This document shows, piece after piece, positions 34,425 through 43,133 of a stretch of 50,516 nucleotides of DNA. The stretch lies in contig DASZMX010000119.1 of the NCBI GenBank assembly GCA_035551475.1, positions 1-50,516 of the forward strand, in the 5' to 3' direction. The notes under the pieces are model-generated. The model had not been told where the DNA came from and searched no databases. It saw only the letters and a program-made list of their open reading frames with translations. Position 1 is the first letter of the stretch. The number at the start of each line of letters is the position of its first letter. The stretch is from DASZMX01 sp035551475. GTDB taxonomy: Bacteria; Verrucomicrobiota; Verrucomicrobiia; Limisphaerales; Palsa-1400. Made by a program: the position numbers and the translations under genes.

Positions 34425-35747
34425 TCAGGATTTGAAGAATAAAAGCCAGACCACCAGCAGCATGGGCAGCATGAAGGGCAGCGTGAATTTCCAGATGTAA
34501 ACCAGGAAACTGGGGGTATGGACCTTTTGATGATCGGCGATGGATTTGACCATGAAATTGGGCCCGTTGCCGATGTAAGTATTGGCGCCGAAAAACACGG
34601 ACCCCACGCTCACGGCCACCAGATACGTGGCGAGCTTGGGGCTGGCGATAATGTAGGCGACTTGCATTTGGTCGGTCAACCCGCCGGGCGTCCCCGCCAG
34701 ATTCGGAGCCACAAAACGGCCGAAAACGGCCTTGAGAAAACAGAGATAGGTCGGCGCATTATCCAGCACACTGGAGAGCGTGCCCGAGCCAAAGTAGAAA
34801 AAGGCCGGCGCCGGCGATTGCAGCAGCGAAGCATTCGCCTGCAGCCAGTCCAGGGCCGGAATCATCGTGCCGAAGATGCCGATAAAGAGGATGGCAACTT
34901 CCTTCACCGGATCCATGTGGAAATGATTGGATTCGTGAATCGGCTTGGGCGTGGTGAAATAGGATCCCAGGGCGGCCGCGATCATCAGAGCTTCGCGCAA
35001 AAACGGCGGGTTCTTCACGGCGGTGGAGGCGAGAATGACCGCGAGGAAAAACAGGTTTTTCAAGCCCTCAAACTTCCAATGCTCGGAGGCCGTTTCCTTT
35101 TCGCGCACGGCTGCCGAGGCCCGCGCAAAATTTTTGCGGTCCACAAAATAAAACATGGCGAGCAACAACGCCACCCCAACGCCCCACGCCGGCAGGCAAC
35201 GCGAGGCGGTCCACCAAAACGGCACGCCCATCAAGTAGCCCAGGAACAACGGCGGATCGCCAATCGGCGTGAGGCAGCCGCCAACATTGGACACGATGAA
35301 GATGAAGAAAACCACGTGATGGGCCGTGATGCGGTATTTATTCAGGCGAATCCAAGGGCGAATCAACAACATGGACGCGCCCGTGGTGCCCAGCAAGTTG
35401 GCCGCGACGGCGCCAATAAGAAGAAAAAGCACATTGGCGCGCGGGGTGGCTTCGCCCTTCACCGTGATATGAATGCCGCCCGACACCACGAAGAGGGAGC
35501 CGATAAGGGCGATAAAACTGAAGTATTCATGCGCCGTTTCCAGCACGCGATGGCCCATGTGCAGGCCGAAGCCGTACCAGAGCGCCACAAACAGCGCGAG
35601 GCCGCAGGCGACCTTCGGATAATGGCGCCCCCACCACCCGGGAAACCAGAGCGGCCCCAGCGCAATGAGCGCGAGGAGCAACACAAAGGGCGCGAGCAGG
35701 GCCGGAGGGATCGAGGCCGGAATGGTTGAGGCATCCACAATATTCAA
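34425..35747 (-). CDS. NhaD/CitMHS-type sodium:proton antiporter-like transporter
   Basis: A 440-residue integral membrane protein with about 12 hydrophobic segments. NVGGCLTPIGDPPLFLGYLMGVPFWW and, in the second half, GTLSSVLDNAPTYLCFL are the paired signatures of the ion-transporter superfamily that includes NhaD, ArsB and citrate carriers. The combination of TPIGDPPL and DNAPT is most like NhaD-type Na+/H+ antiporters, but the transported ion is inferred. It is preceded by a hairpin that probably ends the glnK-amtB transcript, so it may have its own promoter in the short gap. Confidence 0.85.
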   Translation of the reverse strand: MNIVDASTIPASIPPALLAPFVLLLALIALGPLWFPGWWGRHYPKVACGLALFVALWYGFGLHMGHRVLETAHEYFSFIALIGSLFVVSGGIHITVKGEATPRANVLFLLIGAVAANLLGTTGASMLLIRPWIRLNKYRITAHHVVFFIFIVSNVGGCLTPIGDPPLFLGYLMGVPFWWTASRCLPAWGVGVALLLAMFYFVDRKNFARASAAVREKETASEHWKFEGLKNLFFLAVILASTAVKNPPFLREALMIAAALGSYFTTPKPIHESNHFHMDPVKEVAILFIGIFGTMIPALDWLQANASLLQSPAPAFFYFGSGTLSSVLDNAPTYLCFLKAVFGRFVAPNLAGTPGGLTDQMQVAYIIASPKLATYLVAVSVGSVFFGANTYIGNGPNFMVKSIADHQKVHTPSFLVYIWKFTLPFMLPMLLVVWLLFFKS

Positions 35748-35765
35748 GGCATGGTTGCAATAAAG

Positions 35766-35792
35766 ACGGCGTGAACCAGGGGCTCACGCCGT
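35766..35792 (-). terminator. Probable intrinsic terminator of the glnK-amtB operon
   Basis: ACGGCGTGA at 35766-35774 pairs perfectly with TCACGCCGT at 35784-35792 around a 9-base loop. On the minus strand the stem is followed by CTTTATTG, a modest T-tract. It lies after the small membrane gene and before the antiporter start. Confidence 0.6.
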
Positions 35793-35840
35793 TTGAAAGC
35801 GCGCGGAACTCTTCTGAAAAAACCGCGCGAAAAGCGAGCT

Positions 35841-36173
35841 TTAATTGGCGCGGACTTGCTGCATGGTCTGGCGCAATTTGCGATACAGCATGGCGCCGTA
35901 GCCCAAAACCACGCCGCCCGACACCCACCATTGGTACCCATTGTTAAAGACGAGCGGGAACACGACTTGCACCAGGGCCAGCGCCATCAGCAGATAGGCC
36001 GTGCGGCGCATCGAACCGGGCATCACGGCCCAGCCATTGGTTAATTTGCCTTCCGTTTGCAGCGCCTGATTTTTGCGGGCGGCCGCATCTTGAATGGCTC
36101 CGAAGACGAGCCCAATCACGCCACCGGCGCCGAGGGCCAGAACACTGCACAAGATCTGATTTATAAGTTGCAT
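35841..36173 (-). CDS. Small membrane protein of the glnK-amtB operon, unknown
   Basis: A 110-residue protein with three predicted membrane segments: about 5-26 (LCSVLALGAGGVIGLVFGAI), 59-77 (AYLLMALALVQVVFPLVF) and 81-97 (WWVSGGVVLGYGAMLY), ending in a basic tail RKLRQTMQQVRAN. I recognise no family. It follows amtB by about 73 bases on the same strand and precedes a terminator-like hairpin, so it is probably the third gene of the nitrogen operon. A role linked to ammonium uptake is inference from position only. Confidence 0.7.
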   Translation of the reverse strand: MQLINQILCSVLALGAGGVIGLVFGAIQDAAARKNQALQTEGKLTNGWAVMPGSMRRTAYLLMALALVQVVFPLVFNNGYQWWVSGGVVLGYGAMLYRKLRQTMQQVRAN

Positions 36174-36246
36174 TGGATTTATTCTTTCAAGTTGAGTTTT
36201 TTTGCAAGCGCCGCGCGGAGATTGACGCCTCCGCGCGGCGGTGAAT

Positions 36247-38019
36247 TTAGGAAGTCACAGATGTTGACTTCGGCGAGCCGTGACCGGCGCCGTGAGGCAT
36301 GGGGGTTTCGGACGCCTTGTCCATCACCATGCCGGAATAGCCGGGCACGCCCATTTCGGGAATGTCCAGGCCTTCGATTTCGTCTTCCAGCGAGACGCGG
36401 TTGCCGACCATCATTTCAACCGCATAATAAACAATGAGCGAAAGCACCGAGAGGGTGACAAAGCAAGTCACCACACCGATGATTTCCGCTTCGAGCTGGC
36501 CGAAGCCGCCGCCATAAAACAGGCCGGTGACTTTGCCCGCGACGCCATTCCAGCCTTCGCCGTAGGTGCCGTCGGCGAACAAGCCGAGGGAAATGCAGCC
36601 CCAGGCGCCGTTGACGCCGTGGACGGAAATGGCTCCCACGCAGTCATCAATGCCAATCTTGTCAAAGAAGAACACCGATTCCACCACCAGGATGCCAGAG
36701 ATCAAGCCGAGGAGCGAAGCGCCGCCGGCGCTCACAAACGCGCACGGGCAAGTGATCGCCACCAGGCCCGCCAGCATGCCGTTGCACATCATGGACGGAT
36801 CGGGCTTCTTGGTGCGCACCCACCACATCCAGAGCGTGGCGCCCAACGCGCCCGTGGCCGAGGCCAACATCGTATTGACTGCCACCACCGCGATGCGGAG
36901 TTCCGTGCCGGCGAGGGAGGAGCCGGGGTTGAACCCGAACCAGCCGAAGGCCAGGATGAACGTGCCGAGCATGACGAAAGGAATATTATGCGGGACAATC
37001 GGATGAACGATTTTGCCCTGCGCATCATATTTTCCGTAGCGCGGCCCGATGAGCCAGCAGAAGATGAGGCAGATCACGCCGCCCTGCATATGCACCACCG
37101 AGGAGCCGGCGAAATCAACATGGCCGTGGCCGATGCCGTAAAGCGCTCCGAGTTGCGAGAGCCAGCCGCCGCCCCAGACCCAGTTGCCGAACAGCGGATA
37201 CATAATGGTTCCGATGCAGCAGCCGTAGATCATGAAAGCCGAGAACTTCCATCGTTCCGCCGCGCCGCCCGTTGGGATCGTCGCGGTGGTGTCCATGAAC
37301 ACCATCTGGAAAAGGAACAGCGCAAAAGCGGCGGTGTCGTAACCGGCGCCTTGCAGCATGAAGCCCTTCCAACCGAGCAAGCCGATAAACTTGTCTCCAA
37401 TATGGAAGCCCAGCTCATGGTTTAAGCCGCCATAATTGCCCATCGTCGCCAGGCCGGCGGATGCTCCCCCGAACATGAAGGCGAATCCACAAATGTAGAA
37501 GCCCAGCATGCCCATGGGGTAAATCATAAAGTTCATGGCCATGGTGTGGCCCGCATTCTTGGCGCGGCACAAACCGGTTTCGACCAAGGCGAAACCCGCC
37601 TGCATGAACATCACCAAAAAGCCCGTGATCAACGTCCACATGAAGTTGATCGCCACGCGATTATGGCCCACGGAATCCAAGGCTCGCACCGCCATCGGTT
37701 CGAGCTTGATCTGCGCGGCCTGGTCGTCAAACGCCTTTTTGGCGGCGTTGAACGCGGCAACTTTGTTGGTGTCCTTCTTGTCGGCATCGCTCAAATCCGA
37801 GGGGGCGGAAAGGAGGATCGCCGTGTTGCTGGCATCGGCGGCATCTGAGGCGGCGCCAGTGTTGTAACCCTGGGCATCAGGGGTGGGGCCCGCAGGGGCG
37901 GCGGCCGGCGCAGCCGCGGGAGCCGCAGCGGGAGCATTGGTGTCCTCGGCCCAGGCCAGGCCTGAAGCGGAAAACAGCAGCAAGGCTGTCATGAGTTGAG
38001 CGATGTGTTTTTTGATCAT
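36247..38019 (-). CDS. amtB: Ammonium transporter with long N-terminal extension
   Basis: A 590-residue Amt family channel. A signal peptide (1-25) is followed by an Ala/Pro-rich linker and a charged helix to about residue 125, then the 11-helix Amt core starting near INFMWTLITGFLVMFMQAGFALVETG. GSSVVHMQGG and ISVHGVNGAWG hold the twin pore histidines. GCCIGTIMYPLFGNWVWGGGWL is also typical. The C-terminal tail is long and hydrophilic. The N-terminal extension of about 100 residues is not in E. coli AmtB. It lies 51 bases after glnK on the same strand, the classic coupling for PII-controlled ammonium uptake. Confidence 0.96.
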   Translation of the reverse strand: MIKKHIAQLMTALLLFSASGLAWAEDTNAPAAAPAAAPAAAPAGPTPDAQGYNTGAASDAADASNTAILLSAPSDLSDADKKDTNKVAAFNAAKKAFDDQAAQIKLEPMAVRALDSVGHNRVAINFMWTLITGFLVMFMQAGFALVETGLCRAKNAGHTMAMNFMIYPMGMLGFYICGFAFMFGGASAGLATMGNYGGLNHELGFHIGDKFIGLLGWKGFMLQGAGYDTAAFALFLFQMVFMDTTATIPTGGAAERWKFSAFMIYGCCIGTIMYPLFGNWVWGGGWLSQLGALYGIGHGHVDFAGSSVVHMQGGVICLIFCWLIGPRYGKYDAQGKIVHPIVPHNIPFVMLGTFILAFGWFGFNPGSSLAGTELRIAVVAVNTMLASATGALGATLWMWWVRTKKPDPSMMCNGMLAGLVAITCPCAFVSAGGASLLGLISGILVVESVFFFDKIGIDDCVGAISVHGVNGAWGCISLGLFADGTYGEGWNGVAGKVTGLFYGGGFGQLEAEIIGVVTCFVTLSVLSLIVYYAVEMMVGNRVSLEDEIEGLDIPEMGVPGYSGMVMDKASETPMPHGAGHGSPKSTSVTS

Positions 38020-38070
38020 ATCTTTTTTTCTTCGGTGATTTTTTTTAATGGCTGGTTGGGCCGGTGAGCC

Positions 38071-38409
38071 TCACACGGCAAGGGCCCCTTTCTCGGCGGT
38101 GCGGATGCGAACGACTTCGTCCAGGGTGGAAATGAAGAGCTTGCCATCGCCGATCTTTCCGGTGCGGGCAGCCTTGACGATCGTGTCCACCGCCGACTCC
38201 ACCAGGGTGTCCTCGACGACGACTTCGATTTTTACTTTGGGGAGGAAATCGAGCGTGTACTCGCTTCCACGATACGTTTCGGTGTGGCCCTTCTGGCGGC
38301 CAAACCCCTTGACTTCGATGACGGTCATGCCCTGGATGCCAATGTCTCCCAGAGCCTCCTTCACCTCGTCGAGTTTGAATGGTTTAATGATCGCTTCTAT
38401 TTTTTTCAT
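38071..38409 (-). CDS. glnK: Nitrogen regulatory protein P-II (GlnK/GlnB)
   Basis: A 112-residue PII signal protein that reports 2-oxoglutarate and ATP/ADP and blocks AmtB when nitrogen is plentiful. MKKIEAIIKPFKLDEVKEAL is the start; Tyr51 in the T-loop (TYRGSEYTLDF) is the uridylylation site; KIGDGKLFI is the C-terminal signature. ATG 38409 starts the conserved first strand, so an upstream TTG is rejected. The symbol glnK rather than glnB rests on linkage to amtB. A candidate sigma-54 promoter lies about 110 bases upstream. Confidence 0.96.
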   Translation of the reverse strand: MKKIEAIIKPFKLDEVKEALGDIGIQGMTVIEVKGFGRQKGHTETYRGSEYTLDFLPKVKIEVVVEDTLVESAVDTIVKAARTGKIGDGKLFISTLDEVVRIRTAEKGALAV

Positions 38410-38690
38410 GAGTGACAAGTCTTTTTGTTGACTATCATCGCTGCAGCGGCGGCTCCGCGCAGCCGGAGCGTCGATGGCAGCCGATGGGCGGACACTTGCA
38501 CGACAACCGGTTTAAGCACGCCCAATGCCACCGCGGCGCCGCCGGGGAGAAAAACCGGAGCGCAGGAGCGCGGCGCCGGGCCCTGCGCGATTCGTGACAG
38601 AAAAATCCTGTAGGAAATTGAGCGCTTTGGACGAATTAGTGAGCTGCGTTTCCGCCAGAAGAAAATCTTCTTACAAATTTCTTATGCGGA
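38410..38690. other. Non-coding region upstream of glnK
   Basis: No gene is supportable here on either strand. The glnK-proximal half is GC-rich with several short inverted repeats around 38445-38480 and 38533-38580, and the distal half is AT-richer with AGAAGA-AAA-TCTTCT near 38658. Apart from the sigma-54-like element I see no defined site. It separates the PQQ-like gene's terminator from the nitrogen operon. Confidence 0.6.
38515..38530 (-). promoter_or_regulatory. Candidate sigma-54 (RpoN) promoter for glnK-amtB
   Basis: On the minus strand the sequence is TGGCATTGGGCGTGCT, matching the -24 TGGCAC and -12 TTGC elements with the obligatory GG and GC dinucleotides ten bases apart (GG at 38529-38528, GC at 38517-38516). 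Predicted transcription would start near 38504, about 95 bases before glnK. RpoN control of glnK-amtB is known in many bacteria; no NtrC site was confirmed. Confidence 0.45.
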
Positions 38691-38691
38691 C

Positions 38692-38732
38692 AAAAAAAGG
38701 GCGCGCCGAGGGGAAATCCCCTGCGGCGCGCC
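38692..38732 (-). terminator. Strong intrinsic terminator after the PQQ-like propeller gene
   Basis: A long GC-rich inverted repeat (GGCGCGCCG-AGGGG against CCCCT-GCGGCGCGCC, 38699-38732) is followed on the minus strand by seven T residues (38698-38692). It lies about 18 bases after the gene's stop at 38750 and is the clearest terminator in the window. Confidence 0.88.
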
Positions 38733-38749
38733 TCGCGCGGTGCGGTTTC

Positions 38750-39940
38750 TTATTTTTTTCTTACATCAAGGCAGACGACATCGCCCCGCGCATTGCGCGC
38801 GAAGATCCGGCCATTGGCCAGGATCGGCGTGGTCCAGCATTTGCCGCCGAGAATTTGCGCCTGCGTGAGCGGCTGGAAAGCGGTGGGCGAAGCCTCCCCG
38901 ATGACCAGCTCGCCTTTTTCGCTCAAGGCAATAATCTTCTTGTCAGCAATCATGAGCGACCCGCCGAGCCCGGGCCGCGTCCATTTCACATTGCCCGTGG
39001 CCAGTTCGAGGCACGTGAGCGTGGTCGAGCCGGCGTTGCCGTCCATGCCGTACACATAACCGTCGAGCGCCACCGAGGAATTGATGTGGTTGCGCATTTT
39101 TTTATTTTGCCAGACCACCGCGCCATCGGACAAATGCAGGACCGCCGCGCCGTGGCCGTAGCCGGAAGAGACAAACACTTGCGGGCCGGCGACGACCGCG
39201 TCCGCGGCGTTGATGTCATATTCTGTCTTCCAGGACTGGCCCCAGAGCTTTTTACCCGTCTTCACGTCCAGCGCAGCCACTTCATCAGCCAGCACAATGA
39301 TCGCCGCGGCGACGCCGTTGACGGAGCTGGGCACGGGAGAGGAATAACCGGAGCCGGACCCGCCGGAATTCCAGGCGATCTCGCCCGAATCTTTCTTGAC
39401 GGCCATCCCCTGCCCTCCGACGTCGAGGATCAACAAGTCGCCCGCGACCAGCGGCGATCCCGCGAAGCCCCAATTCGGCGCCTCCGCCTTGGCGTCCGCC
39501 GCCAGATGCTTTTGCCAGACCACCTGGCCCGCGTCGGCTGTCAAACAAAAGAGATCGCCCAGCTTGCTCAGCGTGTAAACGTGATTGCCCTCCACGGCGG
39601 GCGTGGCGCTCGGGCCGCCCTCATACATCATGGGATTGAGCGCGCACGGATAGGAATATTTCCAGATCACCTTGCCCGTGTCGGCGTCGAGACAATACAC
39701 ACTGTCAGCGTCGCTGGCATTGCCCATCGTGAACACGCGCCCGCCGCGCACGGCAAACGAGGCGAACCCGGTCCCAACCGATGTTTTCCAAAGCTGCGGC
39801 GGGCCGTCCGCGGGCCATTCCGCTTTCCAGCCGGTTTCGGCGGAAATGCCGTCATGATTGGGCCCGCGCCAATTGGGCCAATCGGCGGCGGACACGCTGT
39901 GCAGGACAAGAACGAGGGCGATGGTTGACGGTATCTTCAT
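38750..39940 (-). CDS. Exported PQQ-like beta-propeller repeat protein
   Basis: A 396-residue protein with a signal peptide (1-18, ending SVSA|AD) and then PQQ-type propeller blades, each with a variant of CLDADTGKVIWKYS (also LTADAGQVVWQKHL, LDVKTGKKLWGQS, CLELATGNVKWTR). The opening DWPNWRGPNHDGISAETGW is typical of a family abundant in Planctomycetes and Verrucomicrobia. No PQQ-binding residues of a quinoprotein dehydrogenase are visible, so it is more likely a structural or binding propeller. It follows the toroid gene by 24 bases and ends in a strong terminator. Confidence 0.9.
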   Translation of the reverse strand: MKIPSTIALVLVLHSVSAADWPNWRGPNHDGISAETGWKAEWPADGPPQLWKTSVGTGFASFAVRGGRVFTMGNASDADSVYCLDADTGKVIWKYSYPCALNPMMYEGGPSATPAVEGNHVYTLSKLGDLFCLTADAGQVVWQKHLAADAKAEAPNWGFAGSPLVAGDLLILDVGGQGMAVKKDSGEIAWNSGGSGSGYSSPVPSSVNGVAAAIIVLADEVAALDVKTGKKLWGQSWKTEYDINAADAVVAGPQVFVSSGYGHGAAVLHLSDGAVVWQNKKMRNHINSSVALDGYVYGMDGNAGSTTLTCLELATGNVKWTRPGLGGSLMIADKKIIALSEKGELVIGEASPTAFQPLTQAQILGGKCWTTPILANGRIFARNARGDVVCLDVRKK

Positions 39941-39964
39941 GTGGGTGGATGGGGTCGAATGCGG

Positions 39965-41041
39965 CTACAGTTTATCGTGGAGCATTTCCAGGGAGAGCAA
40001 TGAATAGGACGTGACGAGCGCAGGGTCGTGCTCCCACCAGCGATTATTGGGGTTGGACCAGGAGCCGTCGGTTTGTTGCAGGTTCAAAAGTTTCATGGCC
40101 AAATCGTGCCGCCAGTCAATGGAACGTCCGTCCTGCAAGGTGAGCCGATCGGTTCCATAAATTGTGAGGGCCTTGGCCATCAGGTGCAGGTAATAATAGA
40201 GGCCTTGCTGGCCCATGCCGGGATTTTCGTCGAGGGTGAAGTTATCGCGCGACCAATCATACACGGCGGTGATCCGGGCATCGTCGCGCGGCACGTCGCA
40301 ATAGATATAGCTGAGAAGCCCGGCGTAACTGATGGAGCCATAAGAGCGAAGGGCGACCTTGCCCGAGGCGTTGGTAACGGCAGGCGCCTTGGAGCTGGTG
40401 GGGTCATAAATGAAGCCGCCGCGATTCTTGGCATCCTCGCCGAGGTTTTGGCAGGATTGGATAAAGTGAATGGCGGCCGGCCAATTGAGATCTTTCGCGC
40501 CGGCCAGAGATTTATCCGCAGCCAGAGGCTTGCTGTAATAAAGCGCCTCCAGGGCCGTGAACGTGTTGTTCATGTCCGAATGCGGGCCATGATCGCCATA
40601 ACCGACCCCGCCGCTGTCCACTTGCTGGGTGAGAAGCCATTGGCGGGCGCGCAGAATCTGCGGCGCGTAAGCGGGATTGCGCGCCGCCACCAAGGCCATC
40701 ACGCACAGCGCCGTGTTATAATTTTGCAGGCCCTTGTTGTAAATGGCGCCATCGGGCTTCGCGCTGGCTTGAATGAACTCATAACCGCGCTGCACACCTG
40801 GAGAAATGCTATTCGACCCAAGCGAGGGATCGCCCATGAAAGCGGTGAGCGCAAGCGCGGTGAGCGCCGGCTGATCCGGCGTGGACCATGAGCCGTTGGT
40901 GGCGTTTTGATGGGCTTTCAACCAATCCAAGCCGTGATCGATGGCATGCTCGACTTCGTGCCGAAATGAAATATCCCCCGCCCACGCGGGAGTGGCGACA
41001 ACGGAAACCGCGACCGAAAGGGAAAGTAAAAAACGTTTCAT
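39965..41041 (-). CDS. Exported alpha-alpha toroid (prenyltransferase/squalene-cyclase-like repeat) protein
   Basis: A 358-residue protein with a cleavable signal (1-21, TPAWA|GD). Repeats with the pattern GLDWLKAHQNATNGSWS, ARQWLLTQQVDSGGVGYGD, AIHFIQSCQN-GGFIY and LLNLQQTDGSWSN are those of prenyltransferase/squalene oxidase toroids. The catalytic DxDD of cyclases is not seen, so it is probably a non-enzymatic or unknown toroid. Its ATG overlaps the stop of the YdjY-like gene (ATGA), which implies translational coupling. Confidence 0.85.
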   Translation of the reverse strand: MKRFLLSLSVAVSVVATPAWAGDISFRHEVEHAIDHGLDWLKAHQNATNGSWSTPDQPALTALALTAFMGDPSLGSNSISPGVQRGYEFIQASAKPDGAIYNKGLQNYNTALCVMALVAARNPAYAPQILRARQWLLTQQVDSGGVGYGDHGPHSDMNNTFTALEALYYSKPLAADKSLAGAKDLNWPAAIHFIQSCQNLGEDAKNRGGFIYDPTSSKAPAVTNASGKVALRSYGSISYAGLLSYIYCDVPRDDARITAVYDWSRDNFTLDENPGMGQQGLYYYLHLMAKALTIYGTDRLTLQDGRSIDWRHDLAMKLLNLQQTDGSWSNPNNRWWEHDPALVTSYSLLSLEMLHDKL

Positions 41042-41754
41042 GGGATTAATTTAAATGTGACAGCCACCGGCGTGTGCAGGGCCGGGAGACTATTGGAATT
41101 GATTTGCCAGATTTGATCATTGTCGTGGCCGGGGCGCGGATTGTTCGCCAAGGCGTCAGGATCGTCGATCAACGCGACGATGGATCCCTCACGCTGGGCC
41201 AGAAAAGTTCCCCGCGCCACGCGCGACCCATTGTAAGTCCACGGGCCGGGGGCGGCATTCGTTTTCGTTGACAGATTAAAAAAACAGTTGGCGCCGGACA
41301 AGCTCTGGGCGCGTCCCGCATTGGTGAATGCCAGTGTGATCGTGAATGGATCGCCTGTAATCGCCGGCGGCGGGGGATTGGTGTCGCCGGCGGGGCGATT
41401 GACATGAAACGGCGCGCTGGGCAAATCACGCAACGCCGGTGTGTCCGCGGTTCCTTTGGCGCCGATCAAGAGCATGGCGAGATGAATGTGGTATGGCTGG
41501 GCAGAGGTGGCAAGCAGGCTTTCGTATGCTTTGCCGTTGGTGGTGACAAGGAGATATTCCGCCAGGCCGGAATTCAAGCACACCTCTGCCGGGAAGCTAA
41601 TGGAATGAGCGGATTTGTCGAGGACAACAGTCCCCATTTGAAAGACATTCTCGCCCAACGGCACGAGCGGAGCGTTGGTCTGCGCGTGAACGTGCAGCGC
41701 AAAAAACAAGAGAGGGACCCAAACAAACCTGGGAAGACAACGATGACGGGTCAC
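41038..41754 (-). CDS. Exported YdjY-domain protein
   Basis: A 238-residue protein with a signal peptide (1-25, ending HVHAQ). SFPAEVCLNSGLAEYLLVTTNGKAYESLLATSAQPYHIHLAMLLIGAKG matches the YdjY domain: a protein often found next to planctomycete and verrucomicrobial exported repeat proteins, of unknown function. The later part (LAFTNAGRAQSL, GPWTYNGSRVARGTFLAQREGSIVALIDDPDALANNPR) continues the domain. The start is GTG 41754, since the frame has a stop five codons upstream and no ATG before the signal peptide. It is first in a three-gene coupled cassette. Confidence 0.85.
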   Translation of the reverse strand: MTRHRCLPRFVWVPLLFFALHVHAQTNAPLVPLGENVFQMGTVVLDKSAHSISFPAEVCLNSGLAEYLLVTTNGKAYESLLATSAQPYHIHLAMLLIGAKGTADTPALRDLPSAPFHVNRPAGDTNPPPPAITGDPFTITLAFTNAGRAQSLSGANCFFNLSTKTNAAPGPWTYNGSRVARGTFLAQREGSIVALIDDPDALANNPRPGHDNDQIWQINSNSLPALHTPVAVTFKLIP

Positions 41755-41910
41755 CGCCCCACCCTATCCAACTCCGCGAATGGGCCGCAAGCGCAGAATC
41801 CGCTTTAAATTCGGACGGCAAGGCTCGACACTGCGGCATGGATGAGTTCCTTCCGAAGCGGTGGGCCGGGCGCGCGATGACACCACGTCATTGAGCGGGT
41901 GTTTCGTTTT

Positions 41911-43131
41911 ATGATGCCAACGGTTTCCCATCCCTGCATTCGCTCCCGTCCGTTGAAGTTGTGCGTTTTCGGCATTACGGCGCTGACGTCAGGATCGACG
42001 ACCTTTTTCTTTTACTACCTTTACTTTCTGACGAAGGACAAATTTGGGTTTTCGCAAACGCAAAACCTGATGCTGGCGGCGGCCCTGGGCTATGTTTATT
42101 GCGCCGCGTCATACGTGGCGGGCCGGTTTGCGCATCGGTTCGGCTACTTTTTTTCCATTCGCTTCGGGCTCACCATTTTGATCCTTACTTTGGGCGCGGC
42201 CAGCCAGATGAAACAAGCGTGGCCGATGCTGGGGCTCGTGGTGATCGGAAATTTCGGGATGTGCTTTTGCTGGCCGGCTTTGGAGGCGCTGATGAGCGAA
42301 GGCGAACCGCCTGCCCGTTTGCAAAGCCTCGTGGGCCTCTATTGCATTTCCTGGTCGGCGGCGGGCGCGCTCACGTATTTTGCGGGTGGCGCGGTGTTGC
42401 AGCATTTTGGCCAGCAAAGTTTGTTTTTCGCGCCCGTGGGAGTTTTTGTGGGAGTGATGTTGTTTCTGAGCTGGTTTGAAAAACAGGTCGAGAATCAGCC
42501 GCCCGCGCGCGCCGACCTGGCGCAAACGGCTCTGCATGTGGTCGCCGAAGGCTATCGTTCGCCCATTCCGGCGAAAATATTTTTGCAAATGGGCTGGTTG
42601 ACCAATCCCATGGCGTACCTCGTCGTCAATACGGTGGTGTCCACCATTCCCAGCCTGGCCGAACATTTTCAATTTCGGCCGATGATGGCCGGATTCGTCT
42701 GTTCGACCTGGCTGTTCGCCCGGGCCGCGACGTTTATGTTGCTGCGGTTATGGCCGCGCTGGCATTACCGGTTTCGATTTTTGGGATTCGGATTTGTGGC
42801 GATGATTGTGTCCTTCATCCTGATGTTGAGCGTGCGAAATTTGTGGGTCTTGATTTTATCGCAACTGGTTTTAGGAGGGTGCTTGGGCCTAATCTATTAC
42901 TCCTCCCTTTTCTATTCGATGGACGTGGGCGAGGCGAAAAGCGAGCACGGCGGGATTCACGAAGCAGCCATTGGACTCGGCAGCGGCAGCGGCCCGGCGA
43001 TGGCGGCGGGCTCGGTGGCGCTGTTTCCGGCGTCGCGCGCGAGCGGGCCGGTGGGGGTGAGCGTCCTCCTCGTCATGGGATTCGGGATGCTGCTCTGGAT
43101 GCGCTTTAAAAACTACGGCCCTCGAAAATAA
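41911..43131 (+). CDS. MFS transporter
   Basis: A 12-segment major facilitator of 406 residues. The first half has SGSTTFFFYYLYFLTKDKFGFS, AGRFAHRFGYFFSIRFG (loop 2-3 motif A-like) and CFCWPALEALMSEGEP; the second has WLFARAATFMLLRLWPRWHYRF. Substrate not evident. ATG 41911 is used; ATG 41914 and GTG 41899 are possible because no clear ribosome binding site decides. A hairpin terminator follows directly. It is divergent from the YdjY-toroid-PQQ cassette across about 155 bases. Confidence 0.85.
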   Translation: MMPTVSHPCIRSRPLKLCVFGITALTSGSTTFFFYYLYFLTKDKFGFSQTQNLMLAAALGYVYCAASYVAGRFAHRFGYFFSIRFGLTILILTLGAASQMKQAWPMLGLVVIGNFGMCFCWPALEALMSEGEPPARLQSLVGLYCISWSAAGALTYFAGGAVLQHFGQQSLFFAPVGVFVGVMLFLSWFEKQVENQPPARADLAQTALHVVAEGYRSPIPAKIFLQMGWLTNPMAYLVVNTVVSTIPSLAEHFQFRPMMAGFVCSTWLFARAATFMLLRLWPRWHYRFRFLGFGFVAMIVSFILMLSVRNLWVLILSQLVLGGCLGLIYYSSLFYSMDVGEAKSEHGGIHEAAIGLGSGSGPAMAAGSVALFPASRASGPVGVSVLLVMGFGMLLWMRFKNYGPRK

Positions 43132-43133
43132 AA

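Noticed and set aside
38655..38672. AGAAGA-AAA-TCTTCT inverted repeat as an operator
   Set aside because: Short, common by chance in AT-rich DNA and not placed at a convincing promoter.
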